Origin: Desulfosudis oleivorans Hxd3
Lineage (GTDB): Bacteria > Desulfobacterota > Desulfobacteria > Desulfobacterales > Desulfosudaceae
Length of the DNA stretch: 64,000 nucleotides
Direction of reading: 5' to 3'
Assembly: GCF_000018405.1 (NCBI RefSeq)
Contig: NC_009943.1
Coordinates: 2,731,001-2,795,000 of the forward strand
The notes under the pieces are model-generated. The model was not told where the DNA came from. It saw only the letters and a program-made list of their open reading frames with translations, and ran no database searches. Every line of letters starts with the position of its first letter. Within the stretch, counting starts at the first letter, position 1. The translations under genes and the position numbers were made by a program. Shown here piece by piece: positions 24,763 to 32,984 of this stretch.

Positions 24763-27093
24763 ATGAGTGACCGCTACTACAGGATATCAGGGAAAAACGA
24801 GGGCACCCGCTTAGAGTCCCGGGTGCTGGAGGAGTTGATCCAGCAGGCCGTGGAGCAGGGCCGCCGCCATATTGAGGTGGATGCCTTCGGCCAGCACGGC
24901 ATCGGGGGCCGGCTCTGGAAGGCCGGCAGCGAGGCTGTGCATGTGCGAATCGTGAACCAGCCGGGCCAGCGGGTGGGGGCCATGGGATCGGCCAACACCC
25001 GGATCGAAATCATGGGCCCGGCCTCCGACGACGTGGGCTGGCTCAACGGCGGCGCCGAAATTCTCGTTCGTGGTCATGCCGGCAACGGCCTTGCCAATGC
25101 CATGGCCCAGGGCAAGATATACGTGGCCGGCAACATCGGGGCCCGGGGCATGACCATGACCAAGCACAACCCCCGGTTCGCGCCCCCCGAGGTGTGGGTC
25201 CTGGGGTCAGTGGGCGACTATTTTGGGGAATTCATGGCCGGCGGTATTGCCGTGGTCTGTGGCATTGATCCGCAGACACCGGACAACGTGCTGGGCTATC
25301 ACCCCCTGGTAGGCATGGTGGGCGGCCAGGTGCTGTTCCGGGGTCCGAACAAGGGATACAGCACCGCCGACGCCAAGTCCGTGCCCATTCCCGACGACCT
25401 GTGGCAATGGTTTCTGGAAAACCTGAAAACCTTTTTAGACCGCGTCGCCCGGCCCGGACTCTTTGAACGGCTCTCCGAACGCAACGACTGGCAGTTGCTC
25501 ACGGCCCGAACCCCACAGGAGCGGGGCCGCGTGGAAAAACGGTCCATGGCCTCCTTTCACAGCGATATCTGGGACCGGGAGCTGGGCGCCGGCGGCCTGA
25601 TCGGCGACCTGACCGCCATTGACCGTTCCCCGATCCCCCTGGTGACCACAGGCGATCTGCGGCGGTTCGTGCCGGTGTGGGAAAACCGGGTGTACAAGGC
25701 CCCGTGCGAAGGGGCCTGCCCCACCGGTATACCGGTTCAGCAGCGGTGGGCCATGATTCGGGACGGCAGGGTGGACGAAGCCGTGGACATGGCCCTGATG
25801 TACACCCCGTTTCCGGCCACGGTGTGCGGCTATCTCTGTCCCAACATCTGCATGCAGGGGTGTACGCGCAACAATCAGGCCATGGTCCCCATTGATGTCA
25901 CGCAACTGGGCAGGGCCTCCATCAATGCCAAAGCGCCGGTGCTGCCGGAAAAAAACGGAAAAAAAGTGGCGGTTATCGGCGGCGGACCGGCCGGCATCTC
26001 GGTTGCCTGGCAGCTGCTGCAAAACGGCCATGAGGCCGTTGTATATGACACATCCGACACCCTGGGCGGCAAGATTGCGGCGGTGATTCCAGAGACCCGT
26101 ATTCCCCGCGAAGTGCTCTCCGCCGAGCTGGACCGGATTCGCAAGGTCATTCCCCACGTGCGCCTTGAAACGGCCCTGGACCGGAAAAAAACCGAACAGG
26201 TAAAAGCCGAATACGATGCCGTGGTGGTGGCCACCGGCGCGTGGAAGCCCCGGACCCTGCCGGTGCCGGGAAAGGAGCGCATGATAGCGGCCCTGGATTT
26301 TCTTGCCCGGGCAAAGTCCGGGGGCATTGTGCCCGGAAAACGGATCGTGATCATCGGCGCTGGCAACGTGGGGTGCGACGTGGCCACCGAGGCCCACCGC
26401 CTGGGTGCCGAGACCATCACCCTGATTGACGTGCAGAAGCCCGCCTCCTTCGGCAAGGAACGGGAGGAGGCCGAAGCGGCAGGCGCCCTGTTCCGCTGGC
26501 CCGCCTTTACTCAGGAAATCACGGACCGGGGTGTGGTGCTGGACAGCGGCGAACTCCTCCCCGCCGACACCGTGGTGATCTCCATCGGTGACGCGCCGGA
26601 TACCTCTTTTCTGCCGGCATCCGTGGAAACCGAGCGGGGATTTGTCAAGGTCAACGATTTTTTTCAGACCTCGGATCCGGCCGTCTTTGCCGTGGGCGAC
26701 ATTGTCCGGCCCGGCCTGCTCACCGACGCCATCGGCGCCGGTCGCAAGGCCGCCGCAGCCATTACCGACCTGCTGTCTGGAGAGGAGCACCGGCCCGACA
26801 TGCGGACCGTTATCGACAAAAAACGGGTAAGCCTGGAATATTTCGATCCCCGCCTGACCGGGTTTGACGGTATGGACCAGTGTGGGGCACAATGCGCTTC
26901 CTGCGGCAACTGCCGGGACTGCGGCATCTGTGTGACGGCCTGCCCGCAGTCCGCCATATCACGAGCAGAAAAACCAGACAGCGGCTTTGCCTACGAAGTG
27001 GATGAAACCCTGTGCATCGGCTGTGGATTCTGCGCCGGAGCCTGTCCCTGCGGCGTATGGGGACTTGTGCCCAACACCGAGCTGTCCGCCTGA
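24763..27093 (+). CDS. Glutamate synthase GXGXG domain fused to NAD(P)H:Fe-S reductase
   Basis: 776 residues. Residues about 1-235 form the right-handed GXGXG helix that is normally the C-terminus of GltB (GRRHIEVDAFGQHGIGGRLW, GMTMTKHNPRF, GGQVLFRGPN). From about 300 the chain is a GltD/DPD-type reductase: Fe-S cysteines CEGACPTG near 316 and CGYLCPNICMQGC near 356, FAD site VAVIGGGPAGIS near 404, NAD(P) site VIIGAGNVGCDVA near 530. A 2x4Fe-4S ferredoxin ends it (CGNCRDCGICVTACPQ and CIGCGFCAGACPCG). It carries electrons from NAD(P)H or ferredoxin to the FMN subunit. The fusion of GXGXG domain with reductase is the notable architecture. The start lacks a strong ribosome site. Confidence 0.9.
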   Translation: MSDRYYRISGKNEGTRLESRVLEELIQQAVEQGRRHIEVDAFGQHGIGGRLWKAGSEAVHVRIVNQPGQRVGAMGSANTRIEIMGPASDDVGWLNGGAEILVRGHAGNGLANAMAQGKIYVAGNIGARGMTMTKHNPRFAPPEVWVLGSVGDYFGEFMAGGIAVVCGIDPQTPDNVLGYHPLVGMVGGQVLFRGPNKGYSTADAKSVPIPDDLWQWFLENLKTFLDRVARPGLFERLSERNDWQLLTARTPQERGRVEKRSMASFHSDIWDRELGAGGLIGDLTAIDRSPIPLVTTGDLRRFVPVWENRVYKAPCEGACPTGIPVQQRWAMIRDGRVDEAVDMALMYTPFPATVCGYLCPNICMQGCTRNNQAMVPIDVTQLGRASINAKAPVLPEKNGKKVAVIGGGPAGISVAWQLLQNGHEAVVYDTSDTLGGKIAAVIPETRIPREVLSAELDRIRKVIPHVRLETALDRKKTEQVKAEYDAVVVATGAWKPRTLPVPGKERMIAALDFLARAKSGGIVPGKRIVIIGAGNVGCDVATEAHRLGAETITLIDVQKPASFGKEREEAEAAGALFRWPAFTQEITDRGVVLDSGELLPADTVVISIGDAPDTSFLPASVETERGFVKVNDFFQTSDPAVFAVGDIVRPGLLTDAIGAGRKAAAAITDLLSGEEHRPDMRTVIDKKRVSLEYFDPRLTGFDGMDQCGAQCASCGNCRDCGICVTACPQSAISRAEKPDSGFAYEVDETLCIGCGFCAGACPCGVWGLVPNTELSA

Positions 27094-27338
27094 TTATCGA
27101 CCCGATCTCTGTTTGCGGGACATACAAATAAGACTTGATCCGGACCGGGCAGGGACTGTTCCCCGTGCCCGGTTCCTGTTTTGATTTCAGGTTCTGTCGA
27201 GTCCGATACCGATTTCGATGCTCATGTCCCGAAAAACAGTTGCGTCTCCCAACCGCCTGGAAATCCACACGTGCCTTGCCTCTCTCCCTGTTTTCTGATA
27301 TGACCGGACAATATCAACCCACAGGAGGAGAAGCGGCC

Positions 27339-27896
27339 ATGATCCATCTTTTTGACAGGTTTCTCTGGCTGTTTGCAGGGGTATTGGGGACCCATATCGG
27401 ACACTTTGTCTATCAGACCTATTATGCCGAAGACTTTTCCAGAGCCACTTTGTCCCAGTCCATCGCCATGGTTTTTGAAGATATATTGAAGGTCATTGTC
27501 CTTTTTCTGGACAAGGTCCTTCCCTTTCTGGTGGCCCACCAGAACGCCATTGTTATTGTCCTGGTCTTTTTGATCGTGATGCTGATTTTGCTGGTGGGAC
27601 TGCGCATGGCCCTGAAGCTGAAAGGCAACCGGGAAATAGAAAGGAGAATAAAGGAAGCCGAGCTGATCATGGAAAGTGCGAAAAAGGATGCCGAGACAAG
27701 ACTGGAAGAAAACAAGCAGCTCAAGGAGCGGCTCATTCAGGAGTTCAAGAAAAAAGAGATCACCCTCAACAACACTCTCAATGAAAAACTCGCCGAATAC
27801 AAAACCCGCATAAAGAAACTGGAAACCGAGCGCATGGAGTTGAAGACCATTGCCGGGGAACTGATGCAGAAGGTCAAAAAGGGCAGGCCCGCCTGA
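27339..27896 (+). CDS. Membrane-anchored coiled-coil protein, function unknown
   Basis: 185 residues from ATG 27339 (AGGAGGAG nine bases upstream; the frame is open further 5' but that part has no coding look). Hydrophobic segments lie near 7-25, 42-66 and 68-92 (AIVIVLVFLIVMLILLVGL). A long charged coiled coil follows from about 95 to 180 (REIERRIKEAELIMESAKKD, LEENKQLKERLIQEFKKKE), presumably cytoplasmic. No enzymatic motif. It stands alone between the glutamate synthase operon and a repeat region. A scaffold or envelope-linked role is only a guess. Confidence 0.72.
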   Translation: MIHLFDRFLWLFAGVLGTHIGHFVYQTYYAEDFSRATLSQSIAMVFEDILKVIVLFLDKVLPFLVAHQNAIVIVLVFLIVMLILLVGLRMALKLKGNREIERRIKEAELIMESAKKDAETRLEENKQLKERLIQEFKKKEITLNNTLNEKLAEYKTRIKKLETERMELKTIAGELMQKVKKGRPA

Positions 27897-27997
27897 CACG
27901 CCTTGCCGCTGCCGGCAAATCCATGATCCCCGAGCCCGGACGGATGTCTGCGATATCCGCCCCCCCGTTTTCTCAGCCACAGCACCCTTTTTCAGCC

Positions 27998-28170
27998 CGG
28001 ATATGTCACGGGCTGCTTTGGCCGCAGAAACATTGTAGGGGCACCCCCTGTAGTTGCCCATCAATGGGCGAACACAAGGTTCGCCCCTACTGTATATCCG
28101 CGAATGTCCCGCAACACAGTCCCGCCAATGGCGGGACCAGGACGACTCGTCCGAAGGGTAAAATATTGGA
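27998..28170. repeat. Composite intergenic repeat, same family as the 63.1-kb element
   Basis: Left end CCCGGATATGTCACGG followed by TTTGGCCGCAG; right end CCGCGAATGTCCCGCAACAC, then GACTCGTCCGAAGGGTAAAA. The same left and right blocks frame the element at 63137-63262. Here an extra palindromic piece is nested inside (GTAGGGGC at 28036 to GCCCCTAC at 28083), suggesting one repeat inserted in another. No coding capacity. It fills the convergent gap between the coiled-coil gene and the RND gene. Confidence 0.6.
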
Positions 28171-28172
28171 GG

Positions 28173-30680
28173 TTAGGCGGTTTCCGGTCCGAAGGGCCGA
28201 AGCTTTATGATCAGCTGCGGCAGCAGGGTCAGGGCCGCCATCAGGGCAATCAGCATGGCCAGACCGGTGAGCAGGCCAAAGAGAATCGTGGGGATGAAAT
28301 TGGACAGGGCCAGAATGGAAAACCCGATGATGATGGTGATGGAGGTATAGTACATGGCATAGCCGATGGTATCGTGGGACCGCTCCATGGCGGTATAGTA
28401 ACTGCCGGTTGCCGCAAACTCCTCCCGGAACCGGTGAATGTAATGAATGGTGTCATCCACGGCAATACCCACGCTGATGGAGGCAATGGTGATGGTCATC
28501 ATGTCCAGCGGGAACCCCAGCCACCCCATCACTCCCAGCACCACGGCAATGGAGAGCAGGTTGGGAACAATGGCGATCACCGAGACCTTGAAGGAACGGA
28601 ACAGCACCAGGAACATGCCCATCAGGGCGATCAGCACCAGTCCCAGGGTCAGTATCTGTGAGTCAAACAGGCTCTGGAGCATGTTGTTGTAGAGCACCAG
28701 CATACCGGTGAGCCGGGCCTGGCCCGGCGCAAATCCCAACTTTTCAGTCAGGTCATGATCGATCTTTTCCAGCAGCTGATTTCTGCGCAAAGATGGCGCG
28801 GTGTCGACAATGCGCACCATCAACCGGGCCTGGTTCTGTTCCACCGACACAAAGGGATCAATCAGCTGCTCTTTGTACTGGTCGGGCATTTCGTTGTAAA
28901 TCAACGGCAGTTCAAAGCTGTCCAGGGGCCGGCCATTGTTCAGCCGCTGGGCCACCTTGAGCATGGTGCCCAGGGAGAGGACCTTGCCGGTGACCGGCAG
29001 GCTTTCCATGTAGTCATGAACCGCCATAATCCGCTGCATGCGGTGTGGCGTAAACCAGTACTGGGCCTCCTGGGTATCGGTTTCAAACTCTTCAAACATG
29101 TCAAACGTATCGGCGGCGGTATCCGCAGCCGCGCCTGTTCCTGCAGGAGTGTCATTCCCGTCCGCCGGGAAATCGATGATCACATCCAGGGGCGTGGTGC
29201 CGCCCAACTGCTGGTCGATCACCTTCATGCCCTGATATATCTCGGTTGAAGACTTGAAGTAATTAATAAAAGCGTTTTCCACGGTAAGCCGGGAGATGCC
29301 GACCACGCTGAGCGCCAGTGCCCCCAGGCTGACCAGGAGTATCAGGGTGCCGTGAAAACGGGTGAACCGGGCCGTGCCGACGGTGAGCAGGCGGCCTCCC
29401 GCAGAAACCGGGGGCGGCGGTGTTTTGGGCAACAGGGAGAGCGCCACCGGGAAAAACAGAAAGGTGATCAGCAGGGAGACCACCAGTCCGCCCACCATCA
29501 TCCAGCCGAAGGTGATCACTGGCTTGATGTCGCACAGCACCAGGGAGGCGAATCCGGCCATGGTGGTGAGCGTGGTGTAGATACAGGGTCTGAGCTTGGA
29601 CCGCACCGTTTCCATGACCAGCTCTTTCTGGTCGGCATCGGGCTGCTCAGTGAGCAGTTCCCGGTACCGGACGATCAGGTGAATGGCCACGGCCATGGTG
29701 ATGATCAGCTGCAGAGAGATAAAATTGGAGGAGATCACCGTGACCTTCCAGCTGAAAAGCCCCAGCAGCCCCATCATGGCCACCACGGCAAACACGCAGC
29801 AGAGCATGGGCAGCACCACCCAGCGAATCCGGCGAAACACCAGGCCCAGAACCCCCACCAGCAGGCAGAAGACGCCGGCGCCGAAAATCTTTAAATCGTT
29901 TTTGATGAACTGAATCAGGTCGCTGGCGATCATGCTCACCCCACCCAGGAACAGATCGGCGTCCGCCTCGTGGGCCGCCATGATGGCCCGAATTTGGGCT
30001 ATCAGCTCCCGGTTGTCCCGGGTATACGCCTTTCTGGCCTCCAGCACCGTTTTTTCCAGGCGGCGCAGGGTATCGTCCTCTTCCGGCGAAAGGCCTGCCT
30101 CCCGCTTTTTATTGCCCAGCCGGTCCCGTTCCATAACCAGGTCGATATAGTCCTGATCAACTTTCAGGTTGATCTGAATGCCGGTGGTCTTTAAATCCGG
30201 GCTCACCAGCATGCGCTGGTACAGGGGGCTGGTGGACAGCTCCTTTCTGGCCAGATCCAGGTCCACACCCGGCGACACAAGTGTGGGCAGGCTGCCGGCC
30301 AGCTCCTTGATGGCCACCGGTGGGCTTTCCAGCAGGGGCACATCCAGCAGGGTGACCACTGAAGCCACCGGCGCCAGGGCCGCCAGCCGGTCCCGCAGGG
30401 CCGCTATATCGGCCAGCACACCAGGAGACAACAGGTCGGCCCGCGGTGTGTAGGCGATAACCAGAAAATCCCCGATGCCGTAACGGTCCGTTATCTCACG
30501 GGCGTATTGAATGTCTTCATCGTGTTCGTTGACCAGGGTGTCGGCGGAGGCGTCGATCTGGAAATTCCTGGAAAAACAGGCCAGCACCGCGATACACAGC
30601 ACAAAGCAGACCAGCATCCGCCAGGGGTGGCGCAGCAGAAAGGTGTAGAATCGATCGACCAGCGGCATCAGTCGGGGCAT
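28173..30680 (-). CDS. RND-superfamily (MMPL-type) transporter linked to MlaA/MlaC
   Basis: 835 residues with two repeats, each of one N-terminal membrane helix (about 17-35 and 445-465), a large periplasmic domain and a block of five helices with sterol-sensing-like features (about 260-440 and 680-825). Such two-repeat RND proteins without adaptor proteins (HpnN, MmpL) export lipids. Conserved charged GxxxD-like sites lie in the helix blocks (SIGVAVDDTIHYIHRFREE near 745). Its start codon overlaps the end of the mlaC-like gene, and an mlaA-like gene lies just upstream, so the three act together, probably moving phospholipid or hopanoid between the membranes in place of the MlaFEDB ABC transporter. 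No MCE (MlaD) gene is seen here. Confidence 0.85.
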   Translation of the reverse strand: MPRLMPLVDRFYTFLLRHPWRMLVCFVLCIAVLACFSRNFQIDASADTLVNEHDEDIQYAREITDRYGIGDFLVIAYTPRADLLSPGVLADIAALRDRLAALAPVASVVTLLDVPLLESPPVAIKELAGSLPTLVSPGVDLDLARKELSTSPLYQRMLVSPDLKTTGIQINLKVDQDYIDLVMERDRLGNKKREAGLSPEEDDTLRRLEKTVLEARKAYTRDNRELIAQIRAIMAAHEADADLFLGGVSMIASDLIQFIKNDLKIFGAGVFCLLVGVLGLVFRRIRWVVLPMLCCVFAVVAMMGLLGLFSWKVTVISSNFISLQLIITMAVAIHLIVRYRELLTEQPDADQKELVMETVRSKLRPCIYTTLTTMAGFASLVLCDIKPVITFGWMMVGGLVVSLLITFLFFPVALSLLPKTPPPPVSAGGRLLTVGTARFTRFHGTLILLVSLGALALSVVGISRLTVENAFINYFKSSTEIYQGMKVIDQQLGGTTPLDVIIDFPADGNDTPAGTGAAADTAADTFDMFEEFETDTQEAQYWFTPHRMQRIMAVHDYMESLPVTGKVLSLGTMLKVAQRLNNGRPLDSFELPLIYNEMPDQYKEQLIDPFVSVEQNQARLMVRIVDTAPSLRRNQLLEKIDHDLTEKLGFAPGQARLTGMLVLYNNMLQSLFDSQILTLGLVLIALMGMFLVLFRSFKVSVIAIVPNLLSIAVVLGVMGWLGFPLDMMTITIASISVGIAVDDTIHYIHRFREEFAATGSYYTAMERSHDTIGYAMYYTSITIIIGFSILALSNFIPTILFGLLTGLAMLIALMAALTLLPQLIIKLRPFGPETA

Positions 30681-31291
30681 TATTCCGTAACCGGTTTTTT
30701 AAGTTCGGTAAACAGGTCTTCCACTGTTCCGTTTTTCAAAATGGCATTAAACTGGGCCATGTAACTCTTGATGAAGCTGACCCCCTCCACCTCCACGTCA
30801 TAGACCTTCCAGGCATCATGAGCGGAATAGAACTTATACAGCACCACCACGGTCTTGTTCTCTGTCATGATGTTCATGGCCGCGTAAACCTTGTTGCCTT
30901 CAAGCACGGCCTGTTCATAGGTCACCTGCTGATCGGAGTAGAGGGCGGTCTTGTCAAGGTAGGAGCGTTTGAGCCGGTCGACAAAAAGGTCGACAAACTC
31001 GGCCTGCTGATCAGCGGAAAGTTTTGACCAGTGCTGCCGGCCCAGGGTCAGCTTAGCCATCAGGGGAAAATCGATGACCGGCTCGATGATAGACATGATC
31101 CGGTCCTGCTTTTCAGCCTGCGCCAGATCGGTGTTTTTCAGCACGACCAGAACAGCGTCCAGCCGGTCCTTCAGAAGGGCCTCCACCTGACGGGTCCTCT
31201 CATCTGTCTCCTGGGTCGCGGCCGGCAGAACCGATAAAACAGTAATGGCCATCACCAGGCCGAAAACCAACACTGAAAAAAAATGTCTCAT
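30680..31291 (-). CDS. mlaC: MlaC-family periplasmic phospholipid-binding protein
   Basis: 203 residues. A signal peptide covers about 1-27 (FFSVLVFGLVMAITVLSVLP, then AATQ). The mature part shows MlaC (Ttg2D) features: VIDFPLMAKLTLGRQHWSKL, QQAEFVDLFVDRLKRSYLDK, then VVVLYKFYSAHDAWKVYDVE and VSFIKSYMAQFNAIL. MlaC ferries phospholipids across the periplasm between the outer-membrane MlaA complex and an inner-membrane transporter. It is flanked by the mlaA-like gene (3 bp upstream) and the RND gene (overlapping), so the inner-membrane partner is expected to be the RND protein. Confidence 0.88.
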   Translation of the reverse strand: MRHFFSVLVFGLVMAITVLSVLPAATQETDERTRQVEALLKDRLDAVLVVLKNTDLAQAEKQDRIMSIIEPVIDFPLMAKLTLGRQHWSKLSADQQAEFVDLFVDRLKRSYLDKTALYSDQQVTYEQAVLEGNKVYAAMNIMTENKTVVVLYKFYSAHDAWKVYDVEVEGVSFIKSYMAQFNAILKNGTVEDLFTELKKPVTE

Positions 31292-31294
31292 GGT

Positions 31295-32242
31295 CTATTC
31301 CTCTATCTTTTTTCTCCGATACTGTTCATATCCATCCCGCATCAGAATATACAGGTCGACGGCATCTTTTGTAAGTGCCTCGTACTGGCCGAGTCGAAGG
31401 GATGTATCGTTGATGGTCCTTACTGCGGAAATCGCCAGGGACGTATCCGCATCCTCCAGGTAGGCCACGGGGTTTAAGAACCCATCGGCCACCCTGCCCA
31501 CCGTATCCCGCACGTTGGACGGGCCGAACACGGGCAGCACCACGTGAAATCCGCCGCCCAGACCGTAACGTCCCAGGGTCTGGCCAAAATCCTCATCACA
31601 CGGACCAACCCCCATCCACTGCTGGGCCGGGTCCCACAGGCCGCCGATGCCCAGGGTAGTGTTAATCAAAAACCGCGCGGTCTCCACGCCGGTACTGTGC
31701 ACCTTGCCCTGCAGGGCATTGTTGGCAAACCGTACCGGGAACCCCAGGTTTTCAAACGCATTGCCGATGCCGCGCCGCACCGGCTTCGGCATCACCACCT
31801 TATATCCCCGGGCCATCGGTTTTAACACCCAGTAGTAGAGCCGGTCGTTTACCTGGGTCATCACCCGGTTATAACCGGACAGGGGATCAAACACGGGAGG
31901 CTGTTCCGGTGCATCAAACTCGTCAAACTCGTCAAAATCACCGAAATCATCATCGGTATCAACGGTTCCGGTGTCGACGGTATCTCCTGCCGCATCTTCT
32001 GATGGCAAAGGCGCTGGCGGCGTATCCACGCCATCCTCCCCGACGGGGCCGGTGTCCGGCTCCACGTCGATGTCGCAGCCCGGCGCAGCCGGACTTTCAA
32101 GATAAAAACCGGACGATTCAAGCTTGAGATCAACAGTATCAACCACTCCATAGCAAGGTGAAGCCAATACAAAAGCCATCACCGCCGATATCAGAACCGT
32201 CCATATAAATGCCTGTCCAGGTCCGCTATCGCCTTTTTTCAT
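31295..32242 (-). CDS. mlaA: MlaA/VacJ-family outer-membrane lipid-asymmetry protein
   Basis: 315 residues. A hydrophobic N-terminus (about 11-32) is followed by an acidic Asp/Pro/Thr-rich linker (about 55-115, DTVDTGTVDTDDDFGDFDEF) not found in short MlaA proteins. The conserved MlaA body runs from DPLSGYNRVMTQVNDRLYYW to FLNPVAYL, including GNAFENLGFPVRFANNALQG and the ring-forming GGLWDPAQQWMG. The usual lipobox is not clear: the only nearby Cys sits in ASPCYG, a poor match. MlaA removes mislocalised phospholipids from the outer leaflet and hands them to MlaC, encoded next. The extra linker may span peptidoglycan or bind a partner (inference). Confidence 0.87.
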   Translation of the reverse strand: MKKGDSGPGQAFIWTVLISAVMAFVLASPCYGVVDTVDLKLESSGFYLESPAAPGCDIDVEPDTGPVGEDGVDTPPAPLPSEDAAGDTVDTGTVDTDDDFGDFDEFDEFDAPEQPPVFDPLSGYNRVMTQVNDRLYYWVLKPMARGYKVVMPKPVRRGIGNAFENLGFPVRFANNALQGKVHSTGVETARFLINTTLGIGGLWDPAQQWMGVGPCDEDFGQTLGRYGLGGGFHVVLPVFGPSNVRDTVGRVADGFLNPVAYLEDADTSLAISAVRTINDTSLRLGQYEALTKDAVDLYILMRDGYEQYRRKKIEE

Positions 32243-32514
32243 GAAGTTGTCCCTTCTGCCTGCCGATGGTAAAAAAGTCCTTATCTCTTACCACCGTTTA
32301 CGAATAAAAAGCAAGTCTGAACCGCCTTTTTACCGGCCTTCACAAAGACGACAGCACCACGGGCCGGACAATCGATTGCCCTGTCCCTGTTCCCTTTTCT
32401 GATTTTTCTATTGACACCCTACCCGGTTTATGGATTAAAAGTAGAGTTTTCTGTATGGCTTTTCACATAGAATCGACTCCATACTGTTATGTTTATTAAA
32501 GGAGGCTTGTCTTA

Positions 32515-32958
32515 ATGGATCCGGCCACACTGTTAACCCTGTTCAGTTTTGACCGCATCGCCGAACAAAACGGCTGGGCCATGGCGGCCCTGGGCATTAC
32601 CATCGACATTTCCTGCCTGGCGCTTCTCTCATTTATTATTTCCCGGGTACCGGCCATGATCGCCTTTTCAGAACGGGTCGGAGGGGCTTTCAGGAAAAAC
32701 AGCCTCCCCATTGTAGAGCAACCCGTCACCACGCCTCTGGCGGTTCCGGAGCATGATTTCTCCGTCGAAGGAGCCCGCCGGATCGCCGCCGTGTACAAGG
32801 ACTGTGCCAGGCAGCTGGGGTCGTCTTTTCAACTGTCCGACCTCTACCGGGTATCCCGGGAAAAAGGGCTGCCCCACCCCCACCTGACCATTAAAACCCT
32901 TCGCGAGACCGGACTCCTGGTGACCGGGAGCGAGGGCCGCTTCACGTGGAACCTGTAA
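32515..32958 (+). CDS. OadG-like membrane protein with extra C-terminal domain
   Basis: 147 residues. An N-terminal membrane helix (about 21-43, GWAMAALGITIDISCLALLS) and position next to the beta subunit fit the gamma subunit (OadG) of a sodium-pumping decarboxylase, which anchors the carboxyltransferase. The C-terminal 75 residues (ARRIAAVYKDCARQLGSSFQ, LSDLYRVSREKGLPHPHLTI, KTLRETGLLV) read like a small winged-helix fold and are not typical of OadG. A promoter-like TTGACA-N18-TTAAAA lies at 32412-32441. GGAGG precedes the ATG. No alpha or biotin subunit gene is nearby, so the partner enzyme must be encoded elsewhere. Confidence 0.6.
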   Translation: MDPATLLTLFSFDRIAEQNGWAMAALGITIDISCLALLSFIISRVPAMIAFSERVGGAFRKNSLPIVEQPVTTPLAVPEHDFSVEGARRIAAVYKDCARQLGSSFQLSDLYRVSREKGLPHPHLTIKTLRETGLLVTGSEGRFTWNL

Positions 32959-32984
32959 CCCCATGACTGCCGAATAGGTGCGCC

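Noticed and set aside
25435-26892. A 485-codon reverse frame over the GXGXG-reductase gene
   Set aside because: Same reason: antisense of a clear flavoprotein with ordered Fe-S and nucleotide motifs.
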